Shown in pieces: positions 9,066 to 17,880 of a DNA stretch of 64,000 nucleotides (position 1 is its first letter; the number at the start of each line of letters is the position of its first letter). The translations under genes and the position numbers were made by a program. The DNA is taken from the NCBI RefSeq assembly GCF_007004645.1, contig NZ_ML660023.1:1-64000 (forward strand), in the 5' to 3' direction. The stretch comes from Aliiroseovarius halocynthiae. GTDB lineage: Bacteria > Pseudomonadota > Alphaproteobacteria > Rhodobacterales > Rhodobacteraceae. The notes under the pieces were generated by a model. That model made no database searches, was not told the origin of the DNA, and saw nothing but the letters and a program-made list of their open reading frames with translations.

Positions 9066-10235
9066 TCAAATGCTTATCGAAACCCGTGGGCCAACTGTGC
9101 GTCCAAGATGCGATGACGCACGGCGCAGACACCAAAGGGTAACCACCCACAATACGACCGATCCATAGACTCGAAACCATACAAAAGGCCCTAAGAAATA
9201 GGCGCCAGTTTGTAGATAACTAACAATGTAAGATATCTGGTACAGGGCGAGAAAAGCAGCCAGTGGCGCAAACGCTCGCGCGACAGATACCGCTCTTTCA
9301 TCCCGAGAAACTGCCAGTATCCAAGAATATAGCGCGATCCACGAGACATAAAACTGCACATGCCCTACTTTGTAGGTCATGAAGATCACCAAGATTCCAA
9401 ATAGGCCAGTGATTTCCCATCCTTGGCGCGTAAGCCATCCCCAAACTGATACCACCGCTGCAGCAGAAACAACCGCCAGAGAATTCACGCTCAACAAGTA
9501 GTCGACATAGATCTCAATCGACAGCTTGTCCTCAAACGTATTCAGAAATTTTAGAATCGATAGCTGCTTCGGGCCACGTTCGTCTCCGAAAAGGAACGGC
9601 GTGAAGATGGAATCGCCCCACTTCAACCAAGCCAGCCCCATCCCAGACGCAAATGTCGCAGCAGCCGCAAACATAGTGCGCAGCTTGACCGTTCCGCTCC
9701 GGCTGACTGCAAAGAATGGTGTGAAAAGTATGGGGTAGAACTTCAAAAGTGCCGCGAGACCCAACATGACCCCCGTCCAACCATAAGCCCGCCGCACGCG
9801 CAGCAGGCAGGTAACTAGGAACAGAACGCCTACCAGCGCGTCATTGATTCCAAAGACAAAAACAGTCACGACAACCACGGGTGACAGCACATAAAGCCAA
9901 AGCAGTTTTGACGCCGCCTGACGCCGATCCCTAGTGGTTGCGTTCAGCCCAAACGGTATCCAAACGACACCTAACGTGAGGGCCGCCATGGCGAACTTCG
10001 GTAATAGCGGGTGAAGCGGAGCCAACTCGGCAAGCAAGGCATGGACTGGACCATAGGCATTTTCTGGAATTCTGCCAACCGCATCATATGTAGCATCCCA
10101 GGGATCAGCGCCGGTAAGAATGCTCTGCCACTGGCGCGAATAGGCGATGTAATCATGCATGCTGCCAGAGGTATAAACCAGCAGAAGAAGTACAACCGAA
10201 ATTGCCGCAAAGATTGAAACACTGCTTTTTGCCAT
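9066..10235 (-). CDS. Polytopic glycosyltransferase-like membrane protein (GT87/DUF2029 type)
   Basis: A 389-residue integral membrane protein with roughly nine to ten hydrophobic segments starting at residue 6. Features typical of polyprenol-phosphate-sugar-using transferases are the early periplasmic loop Y-S-R-Q-W-Q-S-I-L-T-G-A-D-P-W followed by NAYGPVHALL (about 32-66) and the later block LLKFYPILFTPFFA. This combination (G-x-D-P-W, Y-x-P, K-F-x-P) is seen in GT87 mannosyltransferase-like proteins. It diverges from a GT2-GtrA gene that could supply the lipid-linked sugar donor, so the pair is probably for glycan or surface-polymer decoration. The acceptor is unknown. Confidence 0.65.
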   Translation of the reverse strand: MAKSSVSIFAAISVVLLLLVYTSGSMHDYIAYSRQWQSILTGADPWDATYDAVGRIPENAYGPVHALLAELAPLHPLLPKFAMAALTLGVVWIPFGLNATTRDRRQAASKLLWLYVLSPVVVVTVFVFGINDALVGVLFLVTCLLRVRRAYGWTGVMLGLAALLKFYPILFTPFFAVSRSGTVKLRTMFAAAATFASGMGLAWLKWGDSIFTPFLFGDERGPKQLSILKFLNTFEDKLSIEIYVDYLLSVNSLAVVSAAAVVSVWGWLTRQGWEITGLFGILVIFMTYKVGHVQFYVSWIALYSWILAVSRDERAVSVARAFAPLAAFLALYQISYIVSYLQTGAYFLGPFVWFRVYGSVVLWVVTLWCLRRASSHLGRTVGPRVSISI

Positions 10236-10383
10236 TCCGACAGTCCTGTCCTCCAGACATGGCCAACCGTTACATCTTCGACGCTCAGCTTTTCTAAGGC
10301 CGTAAACAAGGTGTTCTCATAACCTCTAGCGCATGTTAGTGCACAAATATAGTCACAGGGCAAACACGCGTAAGCACTCAATC

Positions 10384-11532
10384 ATGTCATTCCACGAAGC
10401 GGCGCCGCTCGCGCGCATTTCAGTTACAGTTCCGATCAGTATTGTCGTACCAACCTATCGGGAATGCGAGAATATTCCGCACATTTTCAATAGGGTGCGC
10501 GCGCTCCGCGACAGCCAAAACATCGAGATTGAGCTCATCTTCATGGATGACAAAAGCAACGACGGAAGCGTCGAAGCTGTTGCCGCCATCGGGGAAGACT
10601 GGGTGCGCATCGTCGAGCGGAATGGCGAAAGAGGTTTAAGCCCCGCTGTCATCGACGGCTTCCAACTTGCGCAGCACCCGGTTCTTATCTGCATGGATTG
10701 CGACCTAAGCCATCCTCCGGAAGCCATTCCGCAGATGGTTCTGGCGCTGGCCAGTGGGCAGGAGTTTGTCTTAGGGTCGCGCTATGTGAAAGGTGGATCC
10801 ACAGATGACGACTGGGGCTTCTTTCGCTGGTTGAACAGTCGCATTGCAACACTTCTGGCGGCCCCATTGACGTCAGCCCGCGACCCAATGTCAGGATTCT
10901 TCGCCCTCAGGAAAGAAAGCTTCGACCACGCACGTGATTTAAGCCCGGTGGGTTACAAGATAGCGCTAGAGCTGATCGTCAAATGCGATGTCGACAATGT
11001 TGCCGAGGTACCGATCCATTTCCAGGACAGGATGCACGGTGAAAGTAAGTTGACGCTGAAAGAACAACTCAACTACCTGAAGCATATCCGCCGCCTATAT
11101 ATTCACCGCTTTGCCAATGCGATGTACTTCCTGCAGTTCATGATAGTTGGTGCGTCTGGAGTCGTGGTCAATCTTCTGACTCTATCGCTTCTGCTGTGGC
11201 TTGGTGCTTCGGACTCTGTTGGGCTCGTGGGCGGGATTGCGGTAAGCGTGGTCTCAAACTTCCTGCTCAATCGACGCTTCACCTTCAGCTATGCACGCGA
11301 CCGGAATCCTTGGAAACAGTTCGTGGGATTTGTGTCCGCGTCGGGCCTTGGGATGGCGGTCAATTACAGCGTGGCACTTTATCTTTCCAAATACGCCTTA
11401 CCGGATGGCCAGGGCTCTATCTATCTCGCGGCCTTGGCTGGGATTGGGTCTGGAATGATATTCAACTTTTTGGGCAACCGTTTTGTTGTATTTCGGAAGC
11501 GATTTATCAAGGATAACGCCAAGAATATCTAA
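10384..11532 (+). CDS. Polyprenol-phosphate sugar transferase: GT2 domain fused to GtrA membrane domain
   Basis: A 382-residue protein. The GT2 domain (about 18-240) has SIVVPTYRECENI, the metal-binding D-x-D in CMDCDLSHPP (105-107), GSRYVKGGS, and RDPMSGFFALRK. These fit dolichol/undecaprenyl-phosphate mannosyl- or glucosyltransferases. The C-terminal 130 residues are a four-helix GtrA domain (FMIVGASGVVVN ... NFLLNRRFTFS). It should transfer a hexose from a nucleotide sugar to the lipid carrier and perhaps flip it. I prefer the ATG at 10384 over 10333 because the earlier 17 residues are basic and atypical; the ribosome site is poor either way. It is divergent from the GT87-like gene. Confidence 0.85.
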   Translation: MSFHEAAPLARISVTVPISIVVPTYRECENIPHIFNRVRALRDSQNIEIELIFMDDKSNDGSVEAVAAIGEDWVRIVERNGERGLSPAVIDGFQLAQHPVLICMDCDLSHPPEAIPQMVLALASGQEFVLGSRYVKGGSTDDDWGFFRWLNSRIATLLAAPLTSARDPMSGFFALRKESFDHARDLSPVGYKIALELIVKCDVDNVAEVPIHFQDRMHGESKLTLKEQLNYLKHIRRLYIHRFANAMYFLQFMIVGASGVVVNLLTLSLLLWLGASDSVGLVGGIAVSVVSNFLLNRRFTFSYARDRNPWKQFVGFVSASGLGMAVNYSVALYLSKYALPDGQGSIYLAALAGIGSGMIFNFLGNRFVVFRKRFIKDNAKNI

Positions 11533-11550
11533 GGTATACGCCACTTAAAT

Positions 11551-11581
11551 GGCAGAGGAAATGAGCATCGTTCCTACTGCC
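11551..11581 (+). terminator. Possible terminator hairpin after the GT2-GtrA gene
   Basis: GGCAG-A-GGAA pairs with TTCC-T-A-CTGCC around a loop of about ten bases, starting 18 bases after the stop. There is no run of T after it, so it may instead only stabilise the transcript end. Confidence 0.35.
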
Positions 11582-11662
11582 TGCGGCGAGATCTCCAATA
11601 AAAGGCAGCCTTACAACCGTTATGCCACGACTTTGCTGCAACATATTTCGTGCAAATTGTAG

Positions 11663-11738
11663 TGGTGCCGCTGATAGGACTTGAACCTACGACCCCATCA
11701 TTACGAATGACGTGCTCTACCAGCTGAGCTACAGCGGC
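11663..11738 (-). tRNA. tRNA-Thr (anticodon CGT)
   Basis: The reverse strand folds into a full cloverleaf with encoded CCA. The acceptor is GCCGCTG/CAGCGGC, the D arm GCTC-AGCTGGTA-GAGC, the anticodon stem CGTCA/TGATG with loop TTCGTAA (anticodon CGT, reading ACG, Thr), and the T arm GTAGG-TTCAAGT-CCTAT. All stems are intact. The 3' end points left, toward the accessory-looking region, so this gene is a possible integration site for it. Confidence 0.95.
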
Positions 11739-11840
11739 CCACATGTTGCTGGGCGGCATGCGCCCCGCAGCGTTGGGGGTTTTAGACCCGACATGATCAT
11801 TGCGCAAGCGAAAATGGTGCGTTTCGCACCGGGGCCGGGT

Positions 11841-11873
11841 CATCAGGCGGCACCCTTGGATCACCGCCTGATG
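11841..11873 (-). terminator. Perfect 10-bp hairpin after hemY
   Basis: CATCAGGCGG and CCGCCTGATG form a perfect inverted repeat with a 13-base loop, seven bases past the hemY stop. It lacks a T-tract, so termination strength is uncertain, but placement at the operon end supports that role. Confidence 0.6.
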
Positions 11874-11879
11874 TGTTGG

Positions 11880-13355
11880 TTATGCAGCAGGTTTGTCGTC
11901 CGCTTCTTTCACGACTTCGCCATCCAGAATGGGGGCTTCGTCGCTGATGGGTTCTGCATCCTCGATCTCGGCCACAGGGGCGTCGCCAACCACCAAGGGC
12001 AGCATTTCCGCCCCTGAGGTGACCGCACCTTCAGCTTCGGGCGCCGAGGTCCAGGCCAGCGTGTCAAACCCATCACAGTTGTTACAGACGGGCAGCCATG
12101 CCGCGTGCACGTGGTTACAGCTTTCGCAAACCCATTGCGGCCCGCGCGGCGCGGTCACTGCGCGCGCCAGAACGGCCCGCACATCGTGATCCGATGCACC
12201 TTCGCCGCGTTCAATCGCCGCCAAAAGCGTCAGGGCCCGTTGCGTCGGCAATGCGTCGGGCAGATCGCCCAGCGCCTTACGGGCGGCGGGATAGTCCTCG
12301 GCTGCGACGTTCAGCTCGGCCAGAAGCATCCGGGTCTCGGGATTACCGTCCTGATGTTTGGTCAGCGCACGGAACCGCTTGATCCGCTCGGCCGGGCTTT
12401 CCTCCGGGGCGATATCCGCAAAAGCTGCAGCCAGATCCGGATGGGGTTGCGCCGACCACGCTTTGACCAATACACGCGCGGCATATTTCGGCTTGCCATC
12501 CGCAATATACCCACGCGCGGCCATCACCGCAGCAGGCACCAGATCCGGCGACAGGCGGTTGGCCTCGATCGCAGCTTCACGCGCCTCGACGGGGTTGCCG
12601 TCTTTCATCACGCCTTTGGCTTCGGACAAGGCCAGCACGGCATCGCGGCGCTTGTGCACGTCACGCGGCAGGGCGCCGTATTTCAGCTTGGCGCCCAAGG
12701 TCTTGCGCGCGCCAGCCCAATCATTGTTCTGCGCTTGAAGACCCAAAAGCACATCCTGCGTTTCCGTATGACGCGGCTTCAGCGCGAAGGCTTTCTCGGC
12801 CAACTTCATCGCGGTCTCGGTGTCACCCTCTTCCAGCTTCTGCTTCATGATGCCGCGCACGCCAACAAATTGCGTGCGCTCATCCTTCAGCAAACGCTTA
12901 TAAACCTGAGCCGCCTTGCGCTTGTCCCCTGACATTTCCGCGGCCTGTGCCGTCAGCAAATTGGTCAACTCTGGGCGACGCAAATATTTCTCGGCACGGG
13001 CAGCTTTGGACATCGCGGTCGTGCTCTCACCCGAGGCAATCGCCATCATACCCTCGGCCAGCGCCTCGTAACCTTTGCGTTCCCGCGAGCGGTCGAAATA
13101 GCGCGAAATCGCCGTTTCATCGCCGTTCACAAAGCGCACAAAAGCGATAACCAAACCGATCACGATAATCGCCAGCCAGATCGCAGCCACCAGAAGCACC
13201 GCCGCGATAACAGCCTGCAAGGGCTGCATGTTCAGCTCGGTCCCACCGACGGCAATGCGCACCCCGCCATCCGTTTCCATAAGGACCCCGGCGCCGAGTG
13301 TCAGAAGCGCAATTCCGGCGATGAACAGGACAATCTTAATCAAAGACCAAAGCAT
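11880..13355 (-). CDS. hemY: HemY-family TPR membrane protein with C-terminal zinc ribbon
   Basis: A 491-residue protein with two N-terminal transmembrane helices (about 1-25 and 40-73), the HemY_N region up to about 110, then a long helical TPR-like region. It ends with a four-Cys ribbon: Cys410, Cys413, Cys424 and Cys427 (C-E-S-C ... C-N-N-C), followed by an acidic tail. HemY is a bacterial membrane protein encoded with heme-biosynthesis genes; its exact role is unsettled. It is distinct from the Gram-positive coproporphyrinogen oxidase with the same symbol. The ribbon resembles the rubredoxin-like end of LapB/YciM, a TPR protein of lipopolysaccharide control. It follows the mitofilin-like gene by 10 bases. 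Confidence 0.85.
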   Translation of the reverse strand: MLWSLIKIVLFIAGIALLTLGAGVLMETDGGVRIAVGGTELNMQPLQAVIAAVLLVAAIWLAIIVIGLVIAFVRFVNGDETAISRYFDRSRERKGYEALAEGMMAIASGESTTAMSKAARAEKYLRRPELTNLLTAQAAEMSGDKRKAAQVYKRLLKDERTQFVGVRGIMKQKLEEGDTETAMKLAEKAFALKPRHTETQDVLLGLQAQNNDWAGARKTLGAKLKYGALPRDVHKRRDAVLALSEAKGVMKDGNPVEAREAAIEANRLSPDLVPAAVMAARGYIADGKPKYAARVLVKAWSAQPHPDLAAAFADIAPEESPAERIKRFRALTKHQDGNPETRMLLAELNVAAEDYPAARKALGDLPDALPTQRALTLLAAIERGEGASDHDVRAVLARAVTAPRGPQWVCESCNHVHAAWLPVCNNCDGFDTLAWTSAPEAEGAVTSGAEMLPLVVGDAPVAEIEDAEPISDEAPILDGEVVKEADDKPAA

Positions 13356-13365
13356 CGGCGTATCC

Positions 13366-14700
13366 TCAGTTCGAATTCAGTTGCGTGGACAGGTCGGTGG
13401 CGGCGGCCAAAGCATCGCGACGCTGAGTCGCGCGTGCAATCCAATCAGCCAACGCTGGCTGTCCGGCGTCAGGCATTGCTGTCAGCTCGGTCAAAGCGGT
13501 GTTCACGTCGCCGGTTTTCAACGCTGCTTCGGCACGCGACAGGATGGCGTCAGGGTCGTCGCCCTCTTTTGGTTCCAACGACCGCGTACCCAACTGCGTT
13601 CGGAAGAATGCAGATACCCGATCCATTTCACCCGCTTCAACAGCCGCCCGTACGGATGCATCCAAGGCCGCGCGCGCAGCATCTGGGAAGCTTGCCTGCA
13701 ACCCTTGTTGCGAAGCCACACCATCAGCGGCAATGGACGACAAAGCATCCGGTGCAGCGACGCCTGCATTCTCGGTCAGATCAAACAGCGCATCCCCAAA
13801 GGGCTGGCCGGTTTCAAGGGCTGCATGCACCCGCGCCATCGCGGCACGCGCCGCCGCCGCCTTGGCGGTTTCAGCGGCCGAGACCTGAAGCGTCTGGGCA
13901 TCCTCTTTCTGGCTGGTGATCCGCGCAAGCTCGTCATCCAACATCGCGCGCATTTGCTGCAACTCACGCTCATAGGCCGCAGCCGCGGCAGCAGCAGCTT
14001 CCATTCCCGATCCCTGCGGCAGTTTTTCGACCGTCAGCAGGCGGCCCTCAAGCGTGGACAGTTTCACGTTCATCGCGTCAAACTGCGTGCGCAGCTGGTC
14101 CAGCGTCGCCGTCGTATCGCCGCGCAACTGATCGACCGACGTATCGGATTGCAGCGCCTTCAGCGCATCCGATTGGCTGGCCCCAATGCTTTCCAAAGAC
14201 GACACGCGATCAAGCAGTGACAGCACCTCGGCCTCGATCGGATCATCGTCTGGGGCTTGAAGATCCACAAACCGCGCGGCACCGAACCCAAGCGCCGCCG
14301 CAACGGCTCCGCCCAGCAGCATCGGCACAAAGACCGACCCACTTTTCCGAGCAGGCGCAGGGGCCGGTTGGGCGGGTTCAACGTGCTGGGGTTCGTCTTC
14401 GGCCTCTGCGACATCATCAGTCGCCGCATCTTCGGCACCATCCGTGATCGCGTCTTCTTGGTCATCAGACGCGTCAGCGACAACCTCGGCTTCCGTCGGC
14501 AAATCTTCGCCAACATCGTCCTTGGCATCAGCAGCCGAGACATCATCCAGCTGTTTGACCAGCGGTTCAGAGCTTTCTTTCGGCGGTTCGTCCGGCGTTA
14601 CCTCGGGTTCCTCATCCAGCTTGGGTTCTTCGACGATTTCGGCATCTTTCACCGGCTCAGTCTTTTCCTTGGCTGTTTTAGGGGTCTTGGCCAATGTCAC
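13366..14700 (-). CDS. Alphaproteobacterial mitofilin (Mic60)-like inner-membrane protein
   Basis: A 444-residue protein in four parts. A strongly acidic, Pro/Glu/Asp-rich N-terminal tail (1-110) is followed by one transmembrane helix (about 116-137, VFVPMLLGGAVAAALGFGAA). Then come a long coiled-coil-like helical stretch (about 155-300) and a C-terminal helical domain with FFRTQLGTRSLEP and DPDAILSRAEAALKTGD. This layout and its place between hemD and hemY match alphaproteobacterial Mic60, the bacterial relative of mitochondrial cristae-junction mitofilin, which shapes intracytoplasmic membranes. The start is a GTG at 14700 with GAGAGG upstream. The call rests on architecture and synteny, not on a search. 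Confidence 0.75.
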   Translation of the reverse strand: MTLAKTPKTAKEKTEPVKDAEIVEEPKLDEEPEVTPDEPPKESSEPLVKQLDDVSAADAKDDVGEDLPTEAEVVADASDDQEDAITDGAEDAATDDVAEAEDEPQHVEPAQPAPAPARKSGSVFVPMLLGGAVAAALGFGAARFVDLQAPDDDPIEAEVLSLLDRVSSLESIGASQSDALKALQSDTSVDQLRGDTTATLDQLRTQFDAMNVKLSTLEGRLLTVEKLPQGSGMEAAAAAAAAYERELQQMRAMLDDELARITSQKEDAQTLQVSAAETAKAAAARAAMARVHAALETGQPFGDALFDLTENAGVAAPDALSSIAADGVASQQGLQASFPDAARAALDASVRAAVEAGEMDRVSAFFRTQLGTRSLEPKEGDDPDAILSRAEAALKTGDVNTALTELTAMPDAGQPALADWIARATQRRDALAAATDLSTQLNSN

Positions 14701-14766
14701 GGACCTCTCGAATCTTGCTAAAAATGCTGCAGCTGCGTAACAGCCTACCGCCTGCCTTGTTGCCGC

Positions 14767-15468
14767 TCAAGCGGCGTAACCGCGCAACGCTGCGACAATC
14801 CCTCTCACCATCGCGTGACCCGTGGGTTGTTCGACAGCCTTGCATGGGGTGCCGGCAAAGGTCTGCCACTGGTCCGCAATCGCGTCGCTCATCGCCAAAA
14901 CGGACAACTGTGATCCAGGAGACGTCAGCGCCCGGCCAATCAACCGTGCTGAGCGGGGCGAGAAAAGGGGAAGCAACGCGGGGTCTTCCCCTTCCAATGC
15001 TGCGCGGGCTTGATCCGAAAGCGGGCGGGCGACCTGAGAATAGGTCTGATGCTCGTCGCAATTATACCCCATATCCGAAAGGCGGGCGGCAATATCCACG
15101 GCCTTGTGCGACCCGCATATGTGAAGAAACCCCTTACCACGCGGACAATCGGTCAGCGCCTTGATCAGATCCTCTGCATCGACGCCCGTCGTGATGACGT
15201 TGGCACCTTTGGCAGCTGCAGCTTCGGCCGTACGTGTGCCGACACAGTGCACATGTATGCCCGACAGATCACCTCGCACCGCATGTTCCGAGGTCAAAAT
15301 AACATCTGTTCCATCGGGAATGGCGGGCCAATCCCCCGCTTCGACAATCTGAAGCACGGGTGAAATCACCGACGCAACAGGCTGCCCCAAGGCTTGCTCG
15401 ACCTGCTGCAAAACCCGCAGCGCGGCGGGCTGGGGTCGGGTCAGAACAAGGATCGGGGTTTGGTGCAT
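14767..15468 (-). CDS. hemD: Uroporphyrinogen-III synthase
   Basis: A 233-residue cytoplasmic enzyme that cyclises hydroxymethylbilane to uroporphyrinogen III in heme, cobalamin and bacteriochlorophyll synthesis. The protein starts MHQTPILVLTRPQPAA; the LTRP start, DVILTSEHAVR, HCVGTRTAEAA and FSPRSARLIGRAL are typical of the poorly conserved HemD family. I use the ATG at 15468, because the frame reads much further upstream but only as the antisense of tsaD. It is first in a hemD-mic60-hemY minus-strand operon (66 and 10 bases apart). hemC, often the upstream partner, is absent here; the neighbour is divergent tsaD. Confidence 0.85.
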   Translation of the reverse strand: MHQTPILVLTRPQPAALRVLQQVEQALGQPVASVISPVLQIVEAGDWPAIPDGTDVILTSEHAVRGDLSGIHVHCVGTRTAEAAAAKGANVITTGVDAEDLIKALTDCPRGKGFLHICGSHKAVDIAARLSDMGYNCDEHQTYSQVARPLSDQARAALEGEDPALLPLFSPRSARLIGRALTSPGSQLSVLAMSDAIADQWQTFAGTPCKAVEQPTGHAMVRGIVAALRGYAA

Positions 15469-15500
15469 ATGGTGGCCGGGATTGTCTGCGAACTGTCTTG

Positions 15501-15520
15501 GTGTTACCCGAGTGTTACCC
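15501..15520. promoter_or_regulatory. Direct repeat GTGTTACCC x2 between hemD and tsaD
   Basis: Two identical 9-mers (15501-15509 and 15512-15520) recur at an 11-base period, one helical turn, in the 88-base divergent region. This is the spacing expected for a tandem-bound regulator, but no regulator is identified and no match to a known box is claimed. Confidence 0.3.
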
Positions 15521-15556
15521 TGTGCCACCCCATCCCCGCAACTGATCGCGTGACCG

Positions 15557-16663
15557 ATGCTGAATACTGATCGACCTCTTACTGTTTTAGGACTGGAAAG
15601 CTCGTGCGATGACACCGCCGCCGCCGTGGTGCAACACACGCCCGGCCAGATGCCGCAGGTGCTGTCATCCGTCGTTGCAGGCCAGACCGAGCTGCACGCA
15701 GATTTCGGCGGCGTCGTCCCCGAAATCGCCGCCCGCGCGCATACTGAAAAGTTGGATAGCTGCGTGGAACAGGCTCTAACACAGGCCAAAATGGCACTTT
15801 CAGACGTGGACGCCATCGCCGTCACCGCGGGTCCCGGCCTGATCGGGGGCGTGCTGGCAGGCGTCATGTGTGCCAAGGGCCTGTCGATTGGATCGGGGAA
15901 ACCTTTGGTCGGCGTGAACCATCTGGCGGGCCACGCCCTGACCCCGCGCCTGACGGATCAGGCGGCGTTTCCCTACCTGATGCTGCTGGTGTCTGGCGGG
16001 CATTGTCAGTTTCTGATCGCGAAGGGATCTGACGAATTCACCCGCCTTGGCGGCACAATCGATGATGCACCGGGCGAGGCCTTCGATAAAACCGCCAAGC
16101 TGCTGGGCCTGCCACAGCCCGGCGGTCCCTCGGTCGAGGCCGAGGCGAAGAACGGCGACCCCCAGCGCTTCAAATTCCCGCGTCCGTTGTTGGATCGTCC
16201 GGGCTGCGACATGAGCTTCTCGGGTTTGAAGACCGCGCTTCTGCGTGAACGCGACCGTCTGGTGGCGGAACATGGCGGATTACGCGTGCAGGACCGTGCT
16301 GACCTGTGCGCTGGTTTCCAAGCCGCCGTGCGCGACGTTCTGGCCGAGAAATCCCGCCGCGCTTTGGCGGAATATCTCGCTCTGAACCCCACGCACCCCA
16401 CCTTGGCCGTGGCCGGGGGTGTCGCCGCCAATATGGCCATTCGTGGCGAATTAGAGACTGTTTGCGCCAAGGATGACACCGCGTTCCTTGCCCCACCTCT
16501 GGCGCTGTGCACTGACAATGCAGCCATGATCGCATGGGCTGGGATCGAACGTTTCCGCGCGGGCCATCAAGACGACATGTCGCTGCAGGCCCGCCCCAGA
16601 TGGCCGCTTGACCGCAGCGCGCCTGCGATGTTGGGATCCGGGAAGAAAGGGGCAAAAGCATGA
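15557..16663 (+). CDS. tsaD: tRNA N6-threonylcarbamoyladenosine synthase subunit TsaD
   Basis: A 368-residue ASKHA-fold enzyme that, with TsaB and TsaE, transfers the threonylcarbamoyl group to A37 of tRNAs reading ANN codons. The N-terminal [16 protein letters not shown], the metal-binding NHLAGH (121-126, His122 and His126), [10 protein letters not shown], and the C-terminal [10 protein letters not shown] and [11 protein letters not shown] are all present. The ATG at 15557 fits the family start. Its end overlaps gpsA by 4 bases. Its partner tsaE is also in this window at 31823, in a different operon. Confidence 0.97.
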   Translation: MLNTDRPLTVLGLESSCDDTAAAVVQHTPGQMPQVLSSVVAGQTELHADFGGVVPEIAARAHTEKLDSCVEQALTQAKMALSDVDAIAVTAGPGLIGGVLAGVMCAKGLSIGSGKPLVGVNHLAGHALTPRLTDQAAFPYLMLLVSGGHCQFLIAKGSDEFTRLGGTIDDAPGEAFDKTAKLLGLPQPGGPSVEAEAKNGDPQRFKFPRPLLDRPGCDMSFSGLKTALLRERDRLVAEHGGLRVQDRADLCAGFQAAVRDVLAEKSRRALAEYLALNPTHPTLAVAGGVAANMAIRGELETVCAKDDTAFLAPPLALCTDNAAMIAWAGIERFRAGHQDDMSLQARPRWPLDRSAPAMLGSGKKGAKA

Positions 16664-17607
16664 GCATTTCCGTTCTGGGAGCAGGCGCATTTGGCACGGC
16701 TTTGGCAATCTCGCTGGCGCAAGACGGGCGCGCCGTCAGCCTGTGGGCCCGCGATCCGGGCGACATGGCAACCGCGCGTGAAAACACCCGCCGCCTGCCC
16801 GGCTTTCCCTTTCCGAATAGCCTGATTGTTCTGGATCGCATCGAGGATGTCGAAACGTCTCAGATCGTGTTGCTGGCGGTTCCAATGCAGAAGCTGGCCG
16901 CGTTTCTGGCCCAACACGCCGCGCTTTTTCAGAACAAAACGCTTGTCGCCTGTTGCAAAGGGATCGACCTGCAATCCGGGCGCGGTCCGGCCGAGATCAT
17001 CCGCCAGACCTGCCCCACCGCAACGCCTGCCATTCTGTCCGGCCCCAGCTTCGCCGTCGACATCGCCGCCGGTTTGCCCACCGCACTGACACTGGCCTGC
17101 GAAGACGGAGAGGCGCTGCAAGCCGCGCTGTCGACCAAGAATATCCGCCTGTACCGGACCGCAGACCTGACCGGGGTCGAGATCGGGGGCGCATTGAAAA
17201 ACGTCGTCGCCATCGCCTGCGGGATCGCCATCGGTGCCGGTCTGGGTGAAAGCGCCCGCGCTGCCTTGATGACCCGCGGCTATGCCGAGATGCAGCGCTA
17301 TGCCGCCCTAAAAGGTGCGCAACCCGAAACACTTGCCGGCCTGTCCGGTTTCGGAGATCTGACGCTGACCTGCTCGTCCGAGAAATCTCGGAATTACAGC
17401 TTTGGCCTGACGCTTGGGCGCGGTGATCCCCTGCCTGAAGGGACCACCGTCGAAGGACGTGCGACCGCCAAAGCAGTCTCTAACCTGGCGCAAAGCGCCG
17501 GGATCGAAATGCCCATCGCCCAGATGGTCGTTGCCGTGCTGGACAATCGACTGACGATAGGACAGGCTGTTGAAAGCCTGCTATCCCGACCCTTGAAGGA
17601 AGAATGA
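16660..17607 (+). CDS. gpsA: Glycerol-3-phosphate dehydrogenase [NAD(P)+]
   Basis: A 315-residue cytoplasmic enzyme that makes sn-glycerol-3-phosphate from dihydroxyacetone phosphate for phospholipid synthesis. The Rossmann motif GAGAFGTAL is at 7-15, with conserved Lys100 in ACCKGID and Lys180 in [21 protein letters not shown] and the C-terminal EGRATAK block are also family signatures. It overlaps tsaD by 4 bases and is followed immediately by a YciI-like gene, so tsaD-gpsA-yciI-EVE form one operon. Complete. Confidence 0.97.
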   Translation: MSISVLGAGAFGTALAISLAQDGRAVSLWARDPGDMATARENTRRLPGFPFPNSLIVLDRIEDVETSQIVLLAVPMQKLAAFLAQHAALFQNKTLVACCKGIDLQSGRGPAEIIRQTCPTATPAILSGPSFAVDIAAGLPTALTLACEDGEALQAALSTKNIRLYRTADLTGVEIGGALKNVVAIACGIAIGAGLGESARAALMTRGYAEMQRYAALKGAQPETLAGLSGFGDLTLTCSSEKSRNYSFGLTLGRGDPLPEGTTVEGRATAKAVSNLAQSAGIEMPIAQMVVAVLDNRLTIGQAVESLLSRPLKEE

Positions 17608-17880
17608 ATGCTCGTAGCTGTCATCTGCACTGACAAAGCCGGTGCAATTGAGACCCGCAAAGCCAATCGCGATGCGCATCTGGCCTATATCAAAGAAACC
17701 GGCGTGGTCGCGCAGGCTGGTCCGTTTCTGGATGCAGATGGCATGATGTGCGGCTCACTTCTGGTACTGGACGTTGATGACATGGCCGCAGCGCAGGCTT
17801 GGGCCGATGGCGATCCCTATGCGAAGGCCGGGCTGTTTGCCGATGTGCGCATTGAGCAGTGGATCCGGGTGGTGGGCTAA
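17608..17880 (+). CDS. YciI-family small protein
   Basis: A 90-residue protein of the YciI superfamily (ferredoxin-like fold). LVAVICTDKAGAIETRKANRDAHLAYIKE, AGPFLDADG and the ending DPYAKAGLFADVRIEQW match the family, including the His (H28) and Asp often seen in its putative active site. The start codon directly abuts the gpsA stop, and its stop overlaps the next gene start. The biochemical role of most YciI proteins is not established; some act in dehalogenation or lactone chemistry. Confidence 0.85.
   Translation: MLVAVICTDKAGAIETRKANRDAHLAYIKETGVVAQAGPFLDADGMMCGSLLVLDVDDMAAAQAWADGDPYAKAGLFADVRIEQWIRVVG

Noticed and set aside
12105-14220. Long plus-strand frames opposite hemY and the mitofilin-like gene
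   Set aside because: Shadows with high Arg/His/Gln content typical of reversed coding strands.
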